A stretch of DNA of 64,000 nt from Microglena sp. YARC (lineage: Eukaryota > Chlorophyta > Chlorophyceae > Chlamydomonadales > Chlamydomonadaceae): assembly GCA_022414725.1 (NCBI GenBank), contig CM039466.1:14004724-14068723 (forward strand), in the 5' to 3' direction. A program made the position numbers and the translations under genes. Below are positions 42,585 to 52,249 of this stretch, piece by piece. How positions within the stretch are numbered: the stretch's first letter is position 1; every line of letters starts with the position of its first letter. The notes below the pieces were generated by a model. It was not told where the DNA came from. It was given only the letters and a program-made list of their open reading frames with translations, and did no database searches.

Positions 42585-43290
42585 GTGAGTGGGGTCCTTG
42601 GACAGGGGGGGGGGGGGGGGGCAGCATCTGGAAACATATGGCTTGCACCCCGACAATGCGGATGTGAGTGGGGCCTTGGACAGGGGGGGGGGCAGCATCT
42701 GGAAACTCATGGCTTGCACCCCGACAATGCGGATGTGAGTGGGGGTCCTTGGACAGGGGGGGGGGGGGGGGGGGGGGGGGCAGCATCTGGAAACTCATGG
42801 CTTGCACCCCGACAATGTGGATGTGAGTGGGGGTCCTTGGACGATGGGGTTGGGGGTTGGGGGTTGGGGGGGGGCAGGAGGGGGGCCTTGGACAGGGGAA
42901 GGGGGGCAAGAGGAGGAGGAGGAGGGGGGGGGGGGGGGTAAATGTCTGAATTGTGTTTTGAGGAAACTCATGTCTTGCACCCCGACAATGTGGATGTGAG
43001 TGGGGGCCTTGGAGGAGGGGGGGGGGGGGGGGGGGGGGGGGTAAAGGTCTGAGTGTTTTGTTGAGGAAACTCATAGCTTGCACCCCCACAATGTGGATGT
43101 GAGGGGGGGGCTTAGACAAGGGGAGGGGGCGTTGGACAGGGGGGGAAGGGGGCAAGAGGAGGAGGGGGGGGGGGGGGGGGGGTAAAGGTCTGAGTGGTGT
43201 TTTGAGGGAATTCATGGCTTGAACCACAACAAAGTGGATGTGGGTGGGTGTGTGGGTGGGGGGGGCAGGTAGGGGGCAGGAGGTATAATA
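42585..43290 (+). repeat. Array of donor-side copies of the 42460 exon with poly-G spacers
   Basis: Six units of ~100-150 bp: a run of up to 27 Gs, then (GGCAG)CATCTGGAAACTCA, TGGCTTGCACCCCGACAATG, (C/T)GGATGTGAGTGGGG. The copied exon part reads LETHGLHPDNAD with its donor. The last copies diverge (GAGGAAACTCATAGCTTGC). Confidence 0.85.
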
Positions 43291-43601
43291 GTATTGAATA
43301 GATATCATTGATGAACTGCACCGAGAGCGTGCAGCCTCTGATCATGCCAAACGCTCATCATCATAGACAAAGTTGTTCCTTCAACTACCACCCTACCTCC
43401 TACTCTTCATCTGCAAGCGTCTATGTCACACCTACACGCCGCCCTACCCCACCCACACATGCAATTCATCCTCTCCTCTACCCTCTGCCACATGCACAAC
43501 CACCCAACACCGTAGCCAGGGTTGTTCCTTAAAGTACCACCCTACCTCCTACTCTTCCACTGCATGTGTAGATGCCACACCCACAACCGCCCTGGTTGCA
43601 G

Positions 43602-44273
43602 GTGTACCTGCGTGGCTGTCAGCTTGTCGGAGATGATCTTGCCCAGGCAGCTCATGAAGTTTATTTCCTTTCAAAAAAAATGAAAACGATTATTAAAAAT
43701 ACCTCCCTTAATAAATACCCAAAACCTTACACTTGGTTGTAGGTGTACCTGCGTGGCTGTCAGCTTGTCGGAGATGAAACCACCCTGACAGCTTATGACG
43801 TTTCTTTCCTTTGAAATGTTTTAAAAGCGACGTTTGAAATGTTTTGAAAGTGACATTTGAAATGTTTTAAAAGTGACATTTGAAATGTTTTAAACGTTTT
43901 AAAATAATGCCTTTAAATACCATCATTTATAAATACCTCCTAAACCCTAAACCCTAAACCCTAAACTTGGTTGTAGGTGTACCTGCGTGGCTGTCAGCTT
44001 GTCGGAGATGATCCTGCCCAGGCAGCTCACAAAGTTCATTTCCTTTCAAAAAAAATGAAAACAATTATTAAAAATACCTCCCTTAATAAATACCTAAAAC
44101 CTTAAACTTGGTTGTAGGTCTACCTGCGTGGCTGTCAGCTTGTTGGAGATGAAATCACCCAAGCTGCTCATGAAGTTCGTTTCCTTTAAAATGTTTTTAA
44201 AAATGAGTATTAAAATGCATCCCTCAATAAATACCTTAAAACCCTAAACCCTAAACCTTAAACTTGGTTGTAG
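43602..44273 (+). repeat. Four acceptor-side copies of the ubiquitin-like domain exon at 44274
   Basis: (C/T)TTGGTTG(C/T)AG|GTGTACCTGC then GTGGCTGTCAGCTTGTCGGA GATGA starts at 43602, 43743, 43977 and 44118. Each diverges before the donor region and runs into AAATG(A/T)TTTTAAA-rich spacer and CCCTAAACCCTAAAC. Confidence 0.85.
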
Positions 44274-44348
44274 GTGTACCTGCGTGGCTGTCAGCTTGTC
44301 GGAGATGATCTCACTCTGGCAGCTCATGAAGTTTACCCAGATGATGAG
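44274..44348 (+). CDS. UBP26/USP48-type ubiquitin protease: ubiquitin-like domain, middle exon
   Basis: The exon is 75 nt, phase 0 at both ends, between CTTGGTTGTAG and GATGAG|GTGAGG. It reads VYLRGCQLVGDDLTLAAHEV YPDDE. It continues LHPDNAD from 42584 and gives the fold's L-x-x-(G)-x-x-L-x-D-x-x-TL-x-x-x-x-(V/I)-x-P-x-D pattern typical of ubiquitin-like beta-grasp domains. Four upstream copies lack the donor, so only this one is complete. Confidence 0.7.
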
Positions 44349-44559
44349 GTGAGGTGGACGGTAATGACGATCAAATGCGGATCAAATGTATCCTTTTTTT
44401 TTTTTAGTAAGAATACCAGTATCAGTGGCAGTACCAGTGGCAGTACCAGTGGCAGTACCAGTGGCAGTACCAGTGGCAGTAGTAGTATTATCACATATGT
44501 GAATCAAATGTATACAATACCAATTCTATGTTTTTGTTTGCATCTATGTATGCATGTTT

Positions 44560-44835
44560 ATGGAAGTCAGCTCGGGGGAGATGAACTCATCGAAGGGTTC
44601 CCCCATGATGAGGGGAGGTGGAGGCCCTAAACCCTAAACTCTAACCCCTGGGAGCTCATGAAGGGTGCCCCGATGATAAGGTGTAGTGGAGGCCCTAAAC
44701 CCTAAACTCTAACCCCTGGGAGCACATGAAGGGTGCCCCGATGATAAGGTGTAGTGGAGGCCCTAAACCCTAAACTCTAACCCCTGGGAGCACATGAAGG
44801 GTGCCTTGATGATGAGGTAAGATGGGCTGGGTTTG
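44560..44835 (+). repeat. ~67-bp donor-side repeat with CCCTAAACCCTAAACTC
   Basis: GGGAGC(T/A)CATGAAGGGTGC CCCGATGATAAGGTGTAGTG GAGGCCCTAAACCCTAAACT. The copied exon part corresponds to the end of the 44274 exon (GCTCATGAAG...CCAGATGATGAG|GTGAGGTGGA), strongly diverged. Confidence 0.65.
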
Positions 44836-44879
44836 TTTGCAAGGAACGGACAAGGGGTCCTATGCAGTGTCGCAAGCAA

Positions 44880-45330
44880 CGCTAGAAATTGGCGGAGTGT
44901 GTTGGCAACGCTAGAAATTGGCGGAGTGTGTTGGCAACGCTAGAAATTGGCGGAGTGTGTTGGCAACGCTAGAAATTGGCGGAGTGTGTTGGCAACGCTA
45001 GAAATTGGCGGAGTGTGTTTGCAACGCTAGAAATTGGTGGAGTGTGTTGGCAACGCTAGAAATTGGCGGAGTGTGTTGGCAACGCTAGAAATTGGCGGAG
45101 TGTGTTGGCAACGCTAGAAATTGGCGGAGTGTGTTGGCAACGCTAGAAATTGGCGGAGTGTGTTGGCAACGGAATGAAAGGTGGCAACGGAAGCGAGTTA
45201 GTTACAAGAACGTTGGCTGATGTGTCAGGCATCGTCTCGGGGGGGCGGACGGACGGACGCACAAACGGACAACGGGTGAACCCTGGGGGTTCCCGCCCCC
45301 TTGAAGAGGGGGCTCCGCCAAAAAAAACGT
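44880..45330 (-). mobile_element. 29-bp tandem array plus GGCGGAGCCCCCTCTT element, copy 1
   Basis: About ten 29-bp units of CAACGCTAGAAATTGGCGGA GTGTGTTGG lead into GGAATGAAAGGTGGCAACGG, AAGCGAGTTAGTTAC, GGGGCGGACGGACGGACG, then CCTTGAAGAGGGGGCTCCGC. The non-repeated part recurs in opposite orientation at 60324-60525 with only one 29-bp-like unit, so the array expanded inside one copy. Confidence 0.7.
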
Positions 45331-45339
45331 CTTTTTGTA

Positions 45340-46062
45340 CCCCATGATGAGTTGAGGTGGACGTTGCAATCGAAATTACGTAGGGACAGGCATTTCATAC
45401 GATGTAGACCAAAGGCGACTATGATATCATACAAAATAGATCATATGATATTGCATGTGAATGGTAACTTTGGACTAGTCAGACTGCCAGCATCATACAA
45501 TATCATATGATGACATGATATCATATTGCCGTTCCTAAATGTAGGGGGGGGGGGGGGGGAGGGGGAGGTTAGGTGTGAGGTGGACAGTTTTTGTTTTATA
45601 TGGGAAAAAGCTTCTATGTGTCACACCATGGTGCTCCTAGTAGCCTCTGAGATGCTACTGCTCACCCCAAGAGACTGCGGAAAAATGACCTGGCGGTCAG
45701 AGGACCTGAGTGTGAGTGTTAATAAGTATAATAAGAATATTAATTTAATAGGATTTATAATTTCTGTGAGATGACTTGTATTGTTTTTAATTAAGATGTG
45801 AGTAATGTGTGTATAAATCATTTTGACCCCATAATGTAATATGGTAACTTAAATCATTTTGGCCCCATAATATAATATGGTGATTTGAATCATTTTGACC
45901 TCATAATATAATATGGTGATTTAAATCATTTTGACCTCATAATATAATATGGTAATTTAAATCATTTTGACCCCATAATCAGCCATAATACAAATTATAT
46001 ATTATGGTGATTTAAATTATTTTGACCCAATATCGAGCCACCTGCACCCAAAACTTTCTCAG
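45340..46062. other. AT-rich intron with a ~43-bp repeat
   Basis: 45800-46020 has about five units of AATCATTTTGACCCCATAAT plus ATAATATGGTGATTTA. A stretch at 45590-45705 reads MVLLVASEMLLLTPRDCGKM before GAGT|GTGAGT, but it does not fit between the phase-0 exons at 44348 and 46949 in this family, so it is not called. Confidence 0.55.
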
Positions 46063-46125
46063 GAGCGGATTGTTGTTGGCGGCCGGCCGGACAACATCGA
46101 TTTGGCGGGGGCGGGGGCGGGGGCC
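46063..46125 (+). pseudogene. Diverged upstream copy of the 46949 exon start
   Basis: CAAAACTTTCTCAG precedes ERIVVGGRPDNIDLAG, a close match to VRIVDSGRTDNNDLAG at 46949, then GGGGGCGGGGGCG and a stop. Confidence 0.6.
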
Positions 46126-46249
46126 TGAGTTTGATTGTTATTCAATATACAAATAATAATTGCATATGATTTATAATTAAGATGGATTTAATTATTTTTA
46201 ATTAAGATATGAGCAGTGGTAATTTAATTCCTTTTGACCCAATATCGTG

Positions 46250-46935
46250 CCACCTGCACCTGCACCTCCACCTCCACCTCACCCCTGTCCCCTCACCTCA
46301 CCCTCACCCCTCCCCCTCACCCTTGTCTCCCAGCCGCCTCCCCTCACCCCTGTCCCCTCACCTCACCCTCACCCCTCACCCTCACCCTTGTCTCCAGCCG
46401 CCTCCCCCTCACCCCTGCCCCCCTCACCTCCCCCTCACCCCTGTCCCCTCACCTCACCCTCACCCCTCCCCCTCACCCTTGTCTCCCAGCCGCCTCCCCC
46501 TCACCCCTGCCCCCCTCACCTCCCCCTCAACCCTGTCCCCTCACCTCACCCTCACCCCTCCCCCTCACCCTTGTCTCCCAGCCGCCTCCCCCTCACCCCT
46601 GCCCCCCTCACCTCCCCCTCACCCCTGCCCCCCTCACCCTTGTCTCCCAGCCGCCTCCCCCTCACCCCTGCCCCCCTCATCTCCCCCTCACCCTTGTCTC
46701 CCAGCCGCCTCCCCCTCACCCCTGCCCCCTCACCTCCCCCTCACCCTTGTCTCCCAGCCGCCTCCCCCTCACCCCTGCCCCCCTCACCCTTGTCTCCCAG
46801 CCGCCTCCCCCTCACCCCTGCCCCCCTCACCTCCCCTCACCCCCTGCCCCCCTCACCTCCCCCTCACCCCTGCCCCTCACCCTTGTCTCCCAGCCGCCTC
46901 CCCCTCACCCCTGCCCCCCTCACCTCCCCCTCATC
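46250..46935 (+). repeat. CCCCTCACCCTTGTCTCCCAG minisatellite (pyrimidine-rich intron end)
   Basis: Irregular CCTCACCCCTGCCCCCCTCA and CCTTGTCTCCCAGCCGCCTC units form a ~0.7-kb polypyrimidine tract up to the acceptor at 46948. All three frames are open because the tract lacks stop-forming words; this is not coding. Confidence 0.85.
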
Positions 46936-46948
46936 CCAAATTTCTCAG

Positions 46949-47302
46949 GTGCGGATTGTTGACAGCGGCAGGACAGACAACAACGACCTGGCGGGCTTGT
47001 TTGTTGGCAGTGGCAAGCGTGGTAGGCGGCAGCTCGAGACCGGCTTCAAGAACACGGCTTTGTTTGACACCATCAACCTGGGCGGGACGAAAGAAGACGG
47101 GGATAAGAACCCAAGTGGGACGAAAAAAGATGGGGAGGGAGGCCTGGGTGGGTCGAAAGATGAAGGGGGTGTGAAACTGAGTGGGGCGGAAGATGATGGG
47201 GACATCAATTTGAGTGGCACGCAAGATGGGGAGGAGGAGGGGGGGTGGAGGCAGAGGAGGGGGGAAATATGGGGAGGGGGGCCTGATTGGGGTAAAAGAT
47301 GA
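46949..47302 (+). CDS. UBP26/USP48-type ubiquitin protease: terminal exon
   Basis: Starts after CCCAAATTTCTCAG in phase 0, joining YPDDE| to VRIVDSGRTDNNDLAGLFVG, then SGKRGRRQLETGFKNTALFD. In UBP26 and USP48 the ubiquitin-like domain ends with a V-x-D-(S/T) strand, a short D-(I/L)-A segment, and a final (E)GF-(R/K)-x-T-x-L motif near the C-terminus; these are all present in order. A lineage-specific acidic, Gly-rich tail of GTKEDGDKN-type repeats follows, ending at TGA 47300-47302. Order and phase with 42460 and 44274 make this the best-supported part of the gene. Confidence 0.7.
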   Translation: MRIVDSGRTDNNDLAGLFVGSGKRGRRQLETGFKNTALFDTINLGGTKEDGDKNPSGTKKDGEGGLGGSKDEGGVKLSGAEDDGDINLSGTQDGEEEGGWRQRRGEIWGGGPDWGKR

Positions 47303-47460
47303 TGGGGATATCAGTTTGAGTGGCAGGCAAGAAGAGGGGGGGGGAGGGAAATGGAAGGGGTGAAGCTTAAGGGGCGGCAGAGGAGAGGGAGGGCCGAAGG
47401 GGGTTGAAGGCGGGGGCGACGGTTTGGTAGGGTGGGAAGGGGGGAGAGGGGGGGGGGGGG

Positions 47461-47461
47461 G

Positions 47462-47540
<79 letters not shown>

Positions 47541-47545
47541 AACAT
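47461..47545 (+). repeat. (GA)n microsatellite
   Basis: GAGAGA run following a poly-G stretch, about 160 bp downstream of the protease stop. Confidence 0.95.
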
Positions 47546-47579
47546 ACATACATGGATTGATAACATGGTCTTTCAGCCT

Positions 47580-47777
47580 TCAGGCTGGACACCGTCTGCA
47601 GCAAGGTTGGTCGGGAAGGGCGGGGGGGGTCAGGGGGACCTGGTCGCCGTCTGCAGCAGAGTTAGCCGGGGGGGCCAGAGGGGGGGGGTCAACGTCTGCA
47701 GCAGGGTTGGTCAGGAGGGACCAGGGGGGTGGGGGGGATGGTCACTGTCTGCAGCAGAGTTGGCCAGAGGGGACCAG

Positions 47778-47808
<31 letters not shown>

Positions 47809-47820
47809 GCACCAAGATCT
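47580..47820 (+). repeat. ~57-bp repeat around GTCTGCAGCAGAGTTGGCC
   Basis: Four units of CGTCTGCAGCA(A/G)(G)GTTGG(T/C)C, then (A/G)GG(A/G)GGGACCAGGGGG. Ends in a G-run at 47790-47810. No coding assignment. Confidence 0.7.
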
Positions 47821-47860
47821 GCATCTTCAGACGGACCCAGTTCCGAGATCTTTATGTGTA

Positions 47861-47892
47861 TGTATGTTACAGTCCAGGGGTAGGCCAAATAG
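47861..47892 (+). mobile_element. CAGTCC...CCAAATAGG dispersed element, truncated copy 4
   Basis: ATGTATGTTACAGTCCAGGG GTAGGCCAAATAGG lies between two AAGATCTG/GAGATCTG-containing segments. Confidence 0.65.
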
Positions 47893-48074
47893 GAGATCTG
47901 CACCTGAGATGCAACGGACCCTCTAAGATCTGTGTCCAATATCTGCTTCTGAGATCTGCATCTGAGACGCAACGGACCCTCCAAGATCTGTGTCTGACAC
48001 GCAAGACACAGCGTCTTGAACAACCCTGGTCTGAAGGTGTTGAGGCAAAGCAAGCTTGGGTACCTAGTGGGGGC

Positions 48075-48890
48075 ACTGCTACATCCCGCTCCTGATTGGA
48101 TTAGCTTGTGGGGACACTGCTACATCCCGCTCCTGATTAGATTGGATTGTGGGGACACTGCTACATCCCGCTCCTGATTGGATTCGATTGTGGGGACACT
48201 GCTACATCCCGCTCCTGATTGGATTAGATTGTTGGGACACTGCTACATCCCGCTCCTGATTGGATTCGATTGTGGGGACACTGCTACATCCCGCTCCTGA
48301 TTGGATTGGATTGTTGGGACACTGCTACATCCCGCTCCTGATTGGATTGGATTGTGGGGACACTGCTACATCCCGCTCCTGATTGGATTCGATTGTGGGG
48401 ACACTGCTACATCCCGCTCCTGATTGGATTCGATTGTGGGGACACTGCTACATCCCGCTCCTGATTGGATTCGATTGTGGGGACACTGCTACATCCCGCT
48501 CCTGATTGGATTGGATTGTGGGGACACTGCTACATTCCGCTCCTGATTGGATTGGATTGTGGGGACACTGCTACATCCTGCTCCTGATTAGATTGGATTG
48601 TGGGGACACAGCTACATCCTGCTCCTGATTAGATTGGATTGTGGGGACACTGCTACATCCCGCTCCTGATTAGATCGGATTGTGGGGACACTGCTACATC
48701 CCGCTCCTGATTGGATTCGTTTGTGGGGACACAGCTACATCCCGCTCCTGATTGAATTGGATTGCGGGGACAATGCTACATCCTGCTCCTAATTAGATTG
48801 GATTGTTGGGACACTGCTACATCCCGCTCCTGATTGGATTGTTGGGACACTGCTACATCCCGCTCCTGATTGGATTGGATTGTTACTTGG
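48075..48890 (+). repeat. 41-bp minisatellite, ~20 copies
   Basis: CTACATCCCGCTCCTGATTG plus GATTGGATTGTGGGGACACTG, period 41, highly uniform with single substitutions (TTAGATTGG, ATTCGATTG variants). Intergenic, between the protease gene and the retrotransposon. Confidence 0.95.
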
Positions 48891-49597
48891 TTTTTTTGCT
48901 GACTCAGGGCTGCTGACCGTCTTCTAATGCCAAGCCCCCCACCCCCCATACACACACCATGCGATACCCATGGAAACCAGGGAGCCAACTGTCAGCGCTT
49001 AGCTGCTGACTGCCTGCCTGTCCTTCCGTCCCTACTTCCGACTTTCCTGTCAACACCAACTAAGCGGAGAAGTTAGTGATAAGAATTGTCTACTCTGCAC
49101 CACATTCCTACGCGCAGAATGCAACCATGCATGGAGTTGATAAAATAAATAAATACTACGCCTTATTACAAGGCGTGAGGTTGAGGGGGCAAGCCCGTCA
49201 GCTCGTACTGGGGCCGACCAACAATACGTGGAGCAGAATCTATATATAAATATAAACACAAATTCCGAATTCACTGTAGCAGAATCCGAATTCCGAATTC
49301 ACTGTAGCAGAATGCATTGATCCCTCCACTTCGATGGCCTGGGAGGGGAAGAGAAGTGAGATAGAGCGCATTAGAGTCTCCCAGACTCGAATGTCTGACT
49401 GAGCATTGCCTATGGCCGTGAAAAATATTCGCTCCAGGCGAATGGAGCATCTTTGTAGCAAAATCCTAAGGCGGCGGGAGAGCATGCAGAGGCGAAAAAT
49501 GGAGTTGCAATTATACTTGAACTTGGTTACATATCTTCAGCCAGCAATTTGGCTGCTCGTCAATTATCCAATTATAGGTCTATGCATATCAATTATT

Positions 49598-49672
49598 CCG
49601 GCTTACGCTGTGGTGTCCTTAATTTCACGTCCTGAGAGTGACTGCATTACTCGGATGTAACAATTTCAATAT
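49598..49672 (+). mobile_element. ~95-bp short retroposon-like element, copy 3 (partial)
   Basis: CCGGCTTACGCTGTGGTGTC, CTTAATTTCACGTCCTGAGA, CTCGGATGTAACAATTTCAAT. Opposite orientation to the 11.5- and 60.2-kb copies, and the head is missing. Confidence 0.65.
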
Positions 49673-49837
49673 CCAATTATCCCAATAATACCAATTGTCC
49701 CATTATAGGTCCAATTATATGTATATGTAACATTATACTCGAGGTTGGGTTGAACTTGAGATTGCTGTTATTGGATTGTGTTGATCATTGAATTCAATTT
49801 TCACTGTAGGACGAGCTCAGGGCTCCCGTCGGGGAAA

Positions 49838-49950
49838 TGATCGTTTGGGGTTCAGTTCATCAGTGCTTTTTCGTTAAAGCCCCTCTTGCCATGGTTGGGA
49901 AAGTCCATTTAGCATATTTGGCCTGCCCCTGGAGTCCTGGACTGTATCAA
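49838..49950 (-). mobile_element. CAGTCC...CCAAATAGG dispersed element, copy 5
   Basis: GTTCAGTTCATCAGTGCTTT, AAGCCCCTCTTGCCATGGTT, AGTCCATTTAGCATATTTGG, CCTGCCCCTGG...CTGGACTGTATC. Confidence 0.65.
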
Positions 49951-50124
49951 CTAACAAACTAAGTGCGCTTAAAAGAAGAAGAATTGTAACACGGGCCGTG
50001 CTCAAAATCGTTTGTACTTTGTGTAGGTACGCCGGGGCCTATACCCAGGATAAGATTAGATTTTAACGTGTTTTTTCAGCAACTCTGGGCTGCTCACCAT
50101 CACCCCATTCCATGCCCCCCCGAT

Positions 50125-50298
50125 CAATAACCACGTAAAACAGGGAGCATACTTATACCCGAATGAAAAAAATCTCCAGATACCCGAATGAAAAAAATTA
50201 CAAAATACCCGAATGAAAAAAATCAAATAACTTATAAGTATCAATAACCACGTAAAACAGGGAGCATACTTATGTATGAAGGGATTTGAACCCCCAGT
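50125..50298 (+). repeat. Duplicated TCAATAACCACGTAAAACAG segment and ACCCGAATGAAAAAAAT repeat
   Basis: TCAATAACCACGTAAAACAG GGAGCATACTTAT occurs at 50125 and again at 50240. Between them lie three ACCCGAATGAAAAAAAT units. The second copy continues GTATGAAGGGATTTGAACCC CCAGT; its 37 bases 50262-50298 recur at 57410-57446. Confidence 0.8.
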
Positions 50299-50493
50299 CA
50301 GGGTAATTCAAAGCGCGCGCTTTTGCGCTTTTGAGCGCTGACTTTTTGACCCCCTCTGCGCTTTAAGCGCAGTTTTTTGCCACCCCCTGTGGGCGCTGCA
50401 AGCAATTTTTGCGCTTTTTGCACTACTAAGCGCAGTTTTTTTGTCTTCAAGTGCGCTAAAGCGCTGGCCAATTTGGCTATTTGAAGTACCCTG
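50299..50493 (-). mobile_element. GCGC-rich MITE-like element, copy 2, flanked by 37-bp direct repeats
   Basis: Ends are CAGGGTAATTC and GAAGTACCCTG (inverted). Palindromic GCGC words fill the body as at 10581-10775. With the nested retrotransposon removed, the sequence on both sides is the same 37 bases (GAGCATACTTATGTATGAAG then GGATTTGAACCCCCAGT). Confidence 0.7.
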
Positions 50494-50497
50494 GAGC

Positions 50498-50821
50498 TAT
50501 CAGCTTGAAATCACTCCGGTAGAGTGGACAGTAGATTAAAGCAGCGGAACAGACGCACCAATCTATACACGGAGACAAGGATAACGTTACAGACACAGGA
50601 GACCCATAAAGGGGCACCTGTGGTGAAAGGAGGCGGTAGACAGGAACCTAACAGGGTACAGATCAGACCGGAGACGTAGGTGACAGGAAGCTGCCACTGA
50701 GTCATCTCAAGATGACTCAGTCCCACGGGAAGCTGGCTCAGGAGAGCCGATAGTTCTAAGGGAGTACATAAGTAGTCACCAAGTCATAAAACGCGTGAGA
50801 GCACCGCTATACATGCTGATA
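50498..50821 (-). repeat. 3' LTR of the copia element (324 bp)
   Basis: Identical to 57085-57408 apart from one missing C near 50560 and one extra G near 50610. Contains a perfect 11-bp inverted repeat CTGAGTCATCT (50697-50707) / AGATGACTCAG (50710-50720). Just inside it on the gene strand lies a purine-rich AGGTGGAG, a short polypurine-tract candidate, which recurs about 38 bp further in as part of a duplicated segment. Confidence 0.93.
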
Positions 50822-51191
50822 CTCCACCTATGACACAGGTGACATACAATAGTACTACTCCACCTATGGCACTGGTGACATAGAACTATATGTAACAAAT
50901 TAAAAAAAAAAAAAATCAAAGAACTCCGAAAAATAAAAATCGAGAGAAACTTCAAATGAAACCCGAAGGGTGTAAGGGAAGGTATGAAGCAAGGCAAAGA
51001 ACCAAAATTTGCCAAGTGGATATAAGAGGACAACTAAATATCAAAGTCGGGTAACAACGGTATAGAAAACCCGATCCGGGAATAGGAACCTAATGCCAAT
51101 CAATGATAACTTAAAGAAACTCTAAATGTAACCAAAAATTCCAGAATACATGTAACCAAAATTCTAGAATACATGTAACCAAAAAATTGGT

Positions 51192-51410
51192 TTAAGGAGA
51201 AGCAGTCATTCCAAACATGCGAATGAAACGCCAGAACACCATAGGATCAAGGGGCTTGGTGAAGGGGTCAGCACAGTTGTCCTTAGTGTTAACATAGGCA
51301 ACATCCACCTGGCCATCCTCCACCAGCTCCTGGATATAGTGATGGATGACATCAATGTGCTTGTTGCGAGGGAGCAGCTGACAGTCATTGGCCCAGCTCA
51401 AGGACCCCAA
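51192..51410 (-). pseudogene. copia RNase H, C-terminal part
   Basis: Reads HIDVIHHYIQELVEDGQVDV then NTKDNCADPFTKPL, the end of copia RNase H, where D/N-x-AD-x-x-TK-x-L is conserved. It is in a different frame from the preceding segment ending at 51398, with a short overlap, implying a one-base indel near 51405. Confidence 0.8.
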
Positions 51411-52249
51411 GTTGTCACCCTGAATGGTGACAGGTCACAAGGCAGCCCTAGATCAATTCTCAACTTTTTCAACCATTGCACCTCCCTGGCAGTCTGAGAC
51501 AGGGCCTGATACTCAGCCTCACTGGAGCTAACAGCAACAGTGGGTTGCCTTTTGCTCATCCAATTCACAAGGCAGCCTCCAGCAAGCACAGCATAGCCAG
51601 TCTGAGATCTCCTGTCAGACCCATCATCAGCAAAGGATGAGTCACTAAAGACAGTAAAAGAGAAACCAGGGCTGTGAGTGTAAGTGAGGCCCAGATGGGA
51701 ATGTTCTCTCAAATACAAAAGCAAGCGCTTGGCTGCAGCCCACAGGGGGGCAGTGGGTTGAGCAGAAAACCTGGACAGGTAGCTAACAGCAAAAGAAATA
51801 TCAGGCCTTGTGCATGTAGCCAGGTACAGCAAAGCCCCCACAAGAGAGAGGTACTGGCTATTAGAGGCCAGAGGTTCTCCAGGAGGATCAGTGACAGTGC
51901 ACTTGGACATGGGAACTGAAAACTTGGGCTTGGTAGCAGCAGTGAGACCAAACTGCTCCACCAGCTCAACAATGTAGGAGTGCTGGGAGAGGTCGATCTT
52001 AACACACCTGCCGTCAGAATCAAGTGTGCAAGTCATGTCCAATGAAAGGAACTGGACAGGTACACCCATTTCCTTGACTTCCCACCCAGCTGCTTCCATA
52101 GCCTTGATCAGCAAGGCATACCTATGCAGCTCACTAAAAGCACAGATAAAGTCATCCACATAGGTCAGGACATAGCTCCACCCACCAGTAGAATCCCTCC
52201 TGAAATACAGAGCAGGTTCAGCTTTGCACATGGTAAAAACCGTGGGCAA
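51398..52249 (-). pseudogene. copia reverse transcriptase (C-terminal part) and RNase H
   Basis: Contains the catalytic LTYVDDFI motif (residues 28-35), then FLSLDMTC, SLVGALLYLATCTRPDISFA, and RNase H motifs DSSFADDGSDRRSQTGYAVL and SSSEAEYQALSQTAREVQWL. The frame continues directly from the RT segment upstream after one frame change near 52240. Confidence 0.88.

Larger units (their letters stand above)
48891..50124. other. Mosaic of dispersed fragments, no gene
   Basis: Contains ACGCCTTATTACAAGGCGTG (49156; shared with 10.48 kb), a ~95-bp short element (49598-49672) and a CAGTCC-family copy (49838-49950, minus). The remainder (48900-49150, 49240-49590) shows no gene or array. CCGAATTCACTGTAGCAGAAT is duplicated near 49265 and 49292. 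Confidence 0.55.

Noticed and set aside
45590..45705. MVLLVASEMLLLTPRDCGKM... before GTGAGT as an extra protease exon
   Set aside because: The flanking exons at 44348 and 46949 join directly in phase 0 with family-consistent sequence; an insertion here would disrupt the ubiquitin-like domain.
46247..46948. Pro/His/Leu-rich open frames (PHPCPPHLPL...) as protein
   Set aside because: All three frames are open across a polypyrimidine tract that ends in a splice acceptor; compositional artefact.
48075..48890. CRISPR-like array
   Set aside because: Units are contiguous 41-bp repeats with no unique spacers, and the setting is eukaryotic nuclear DNA.
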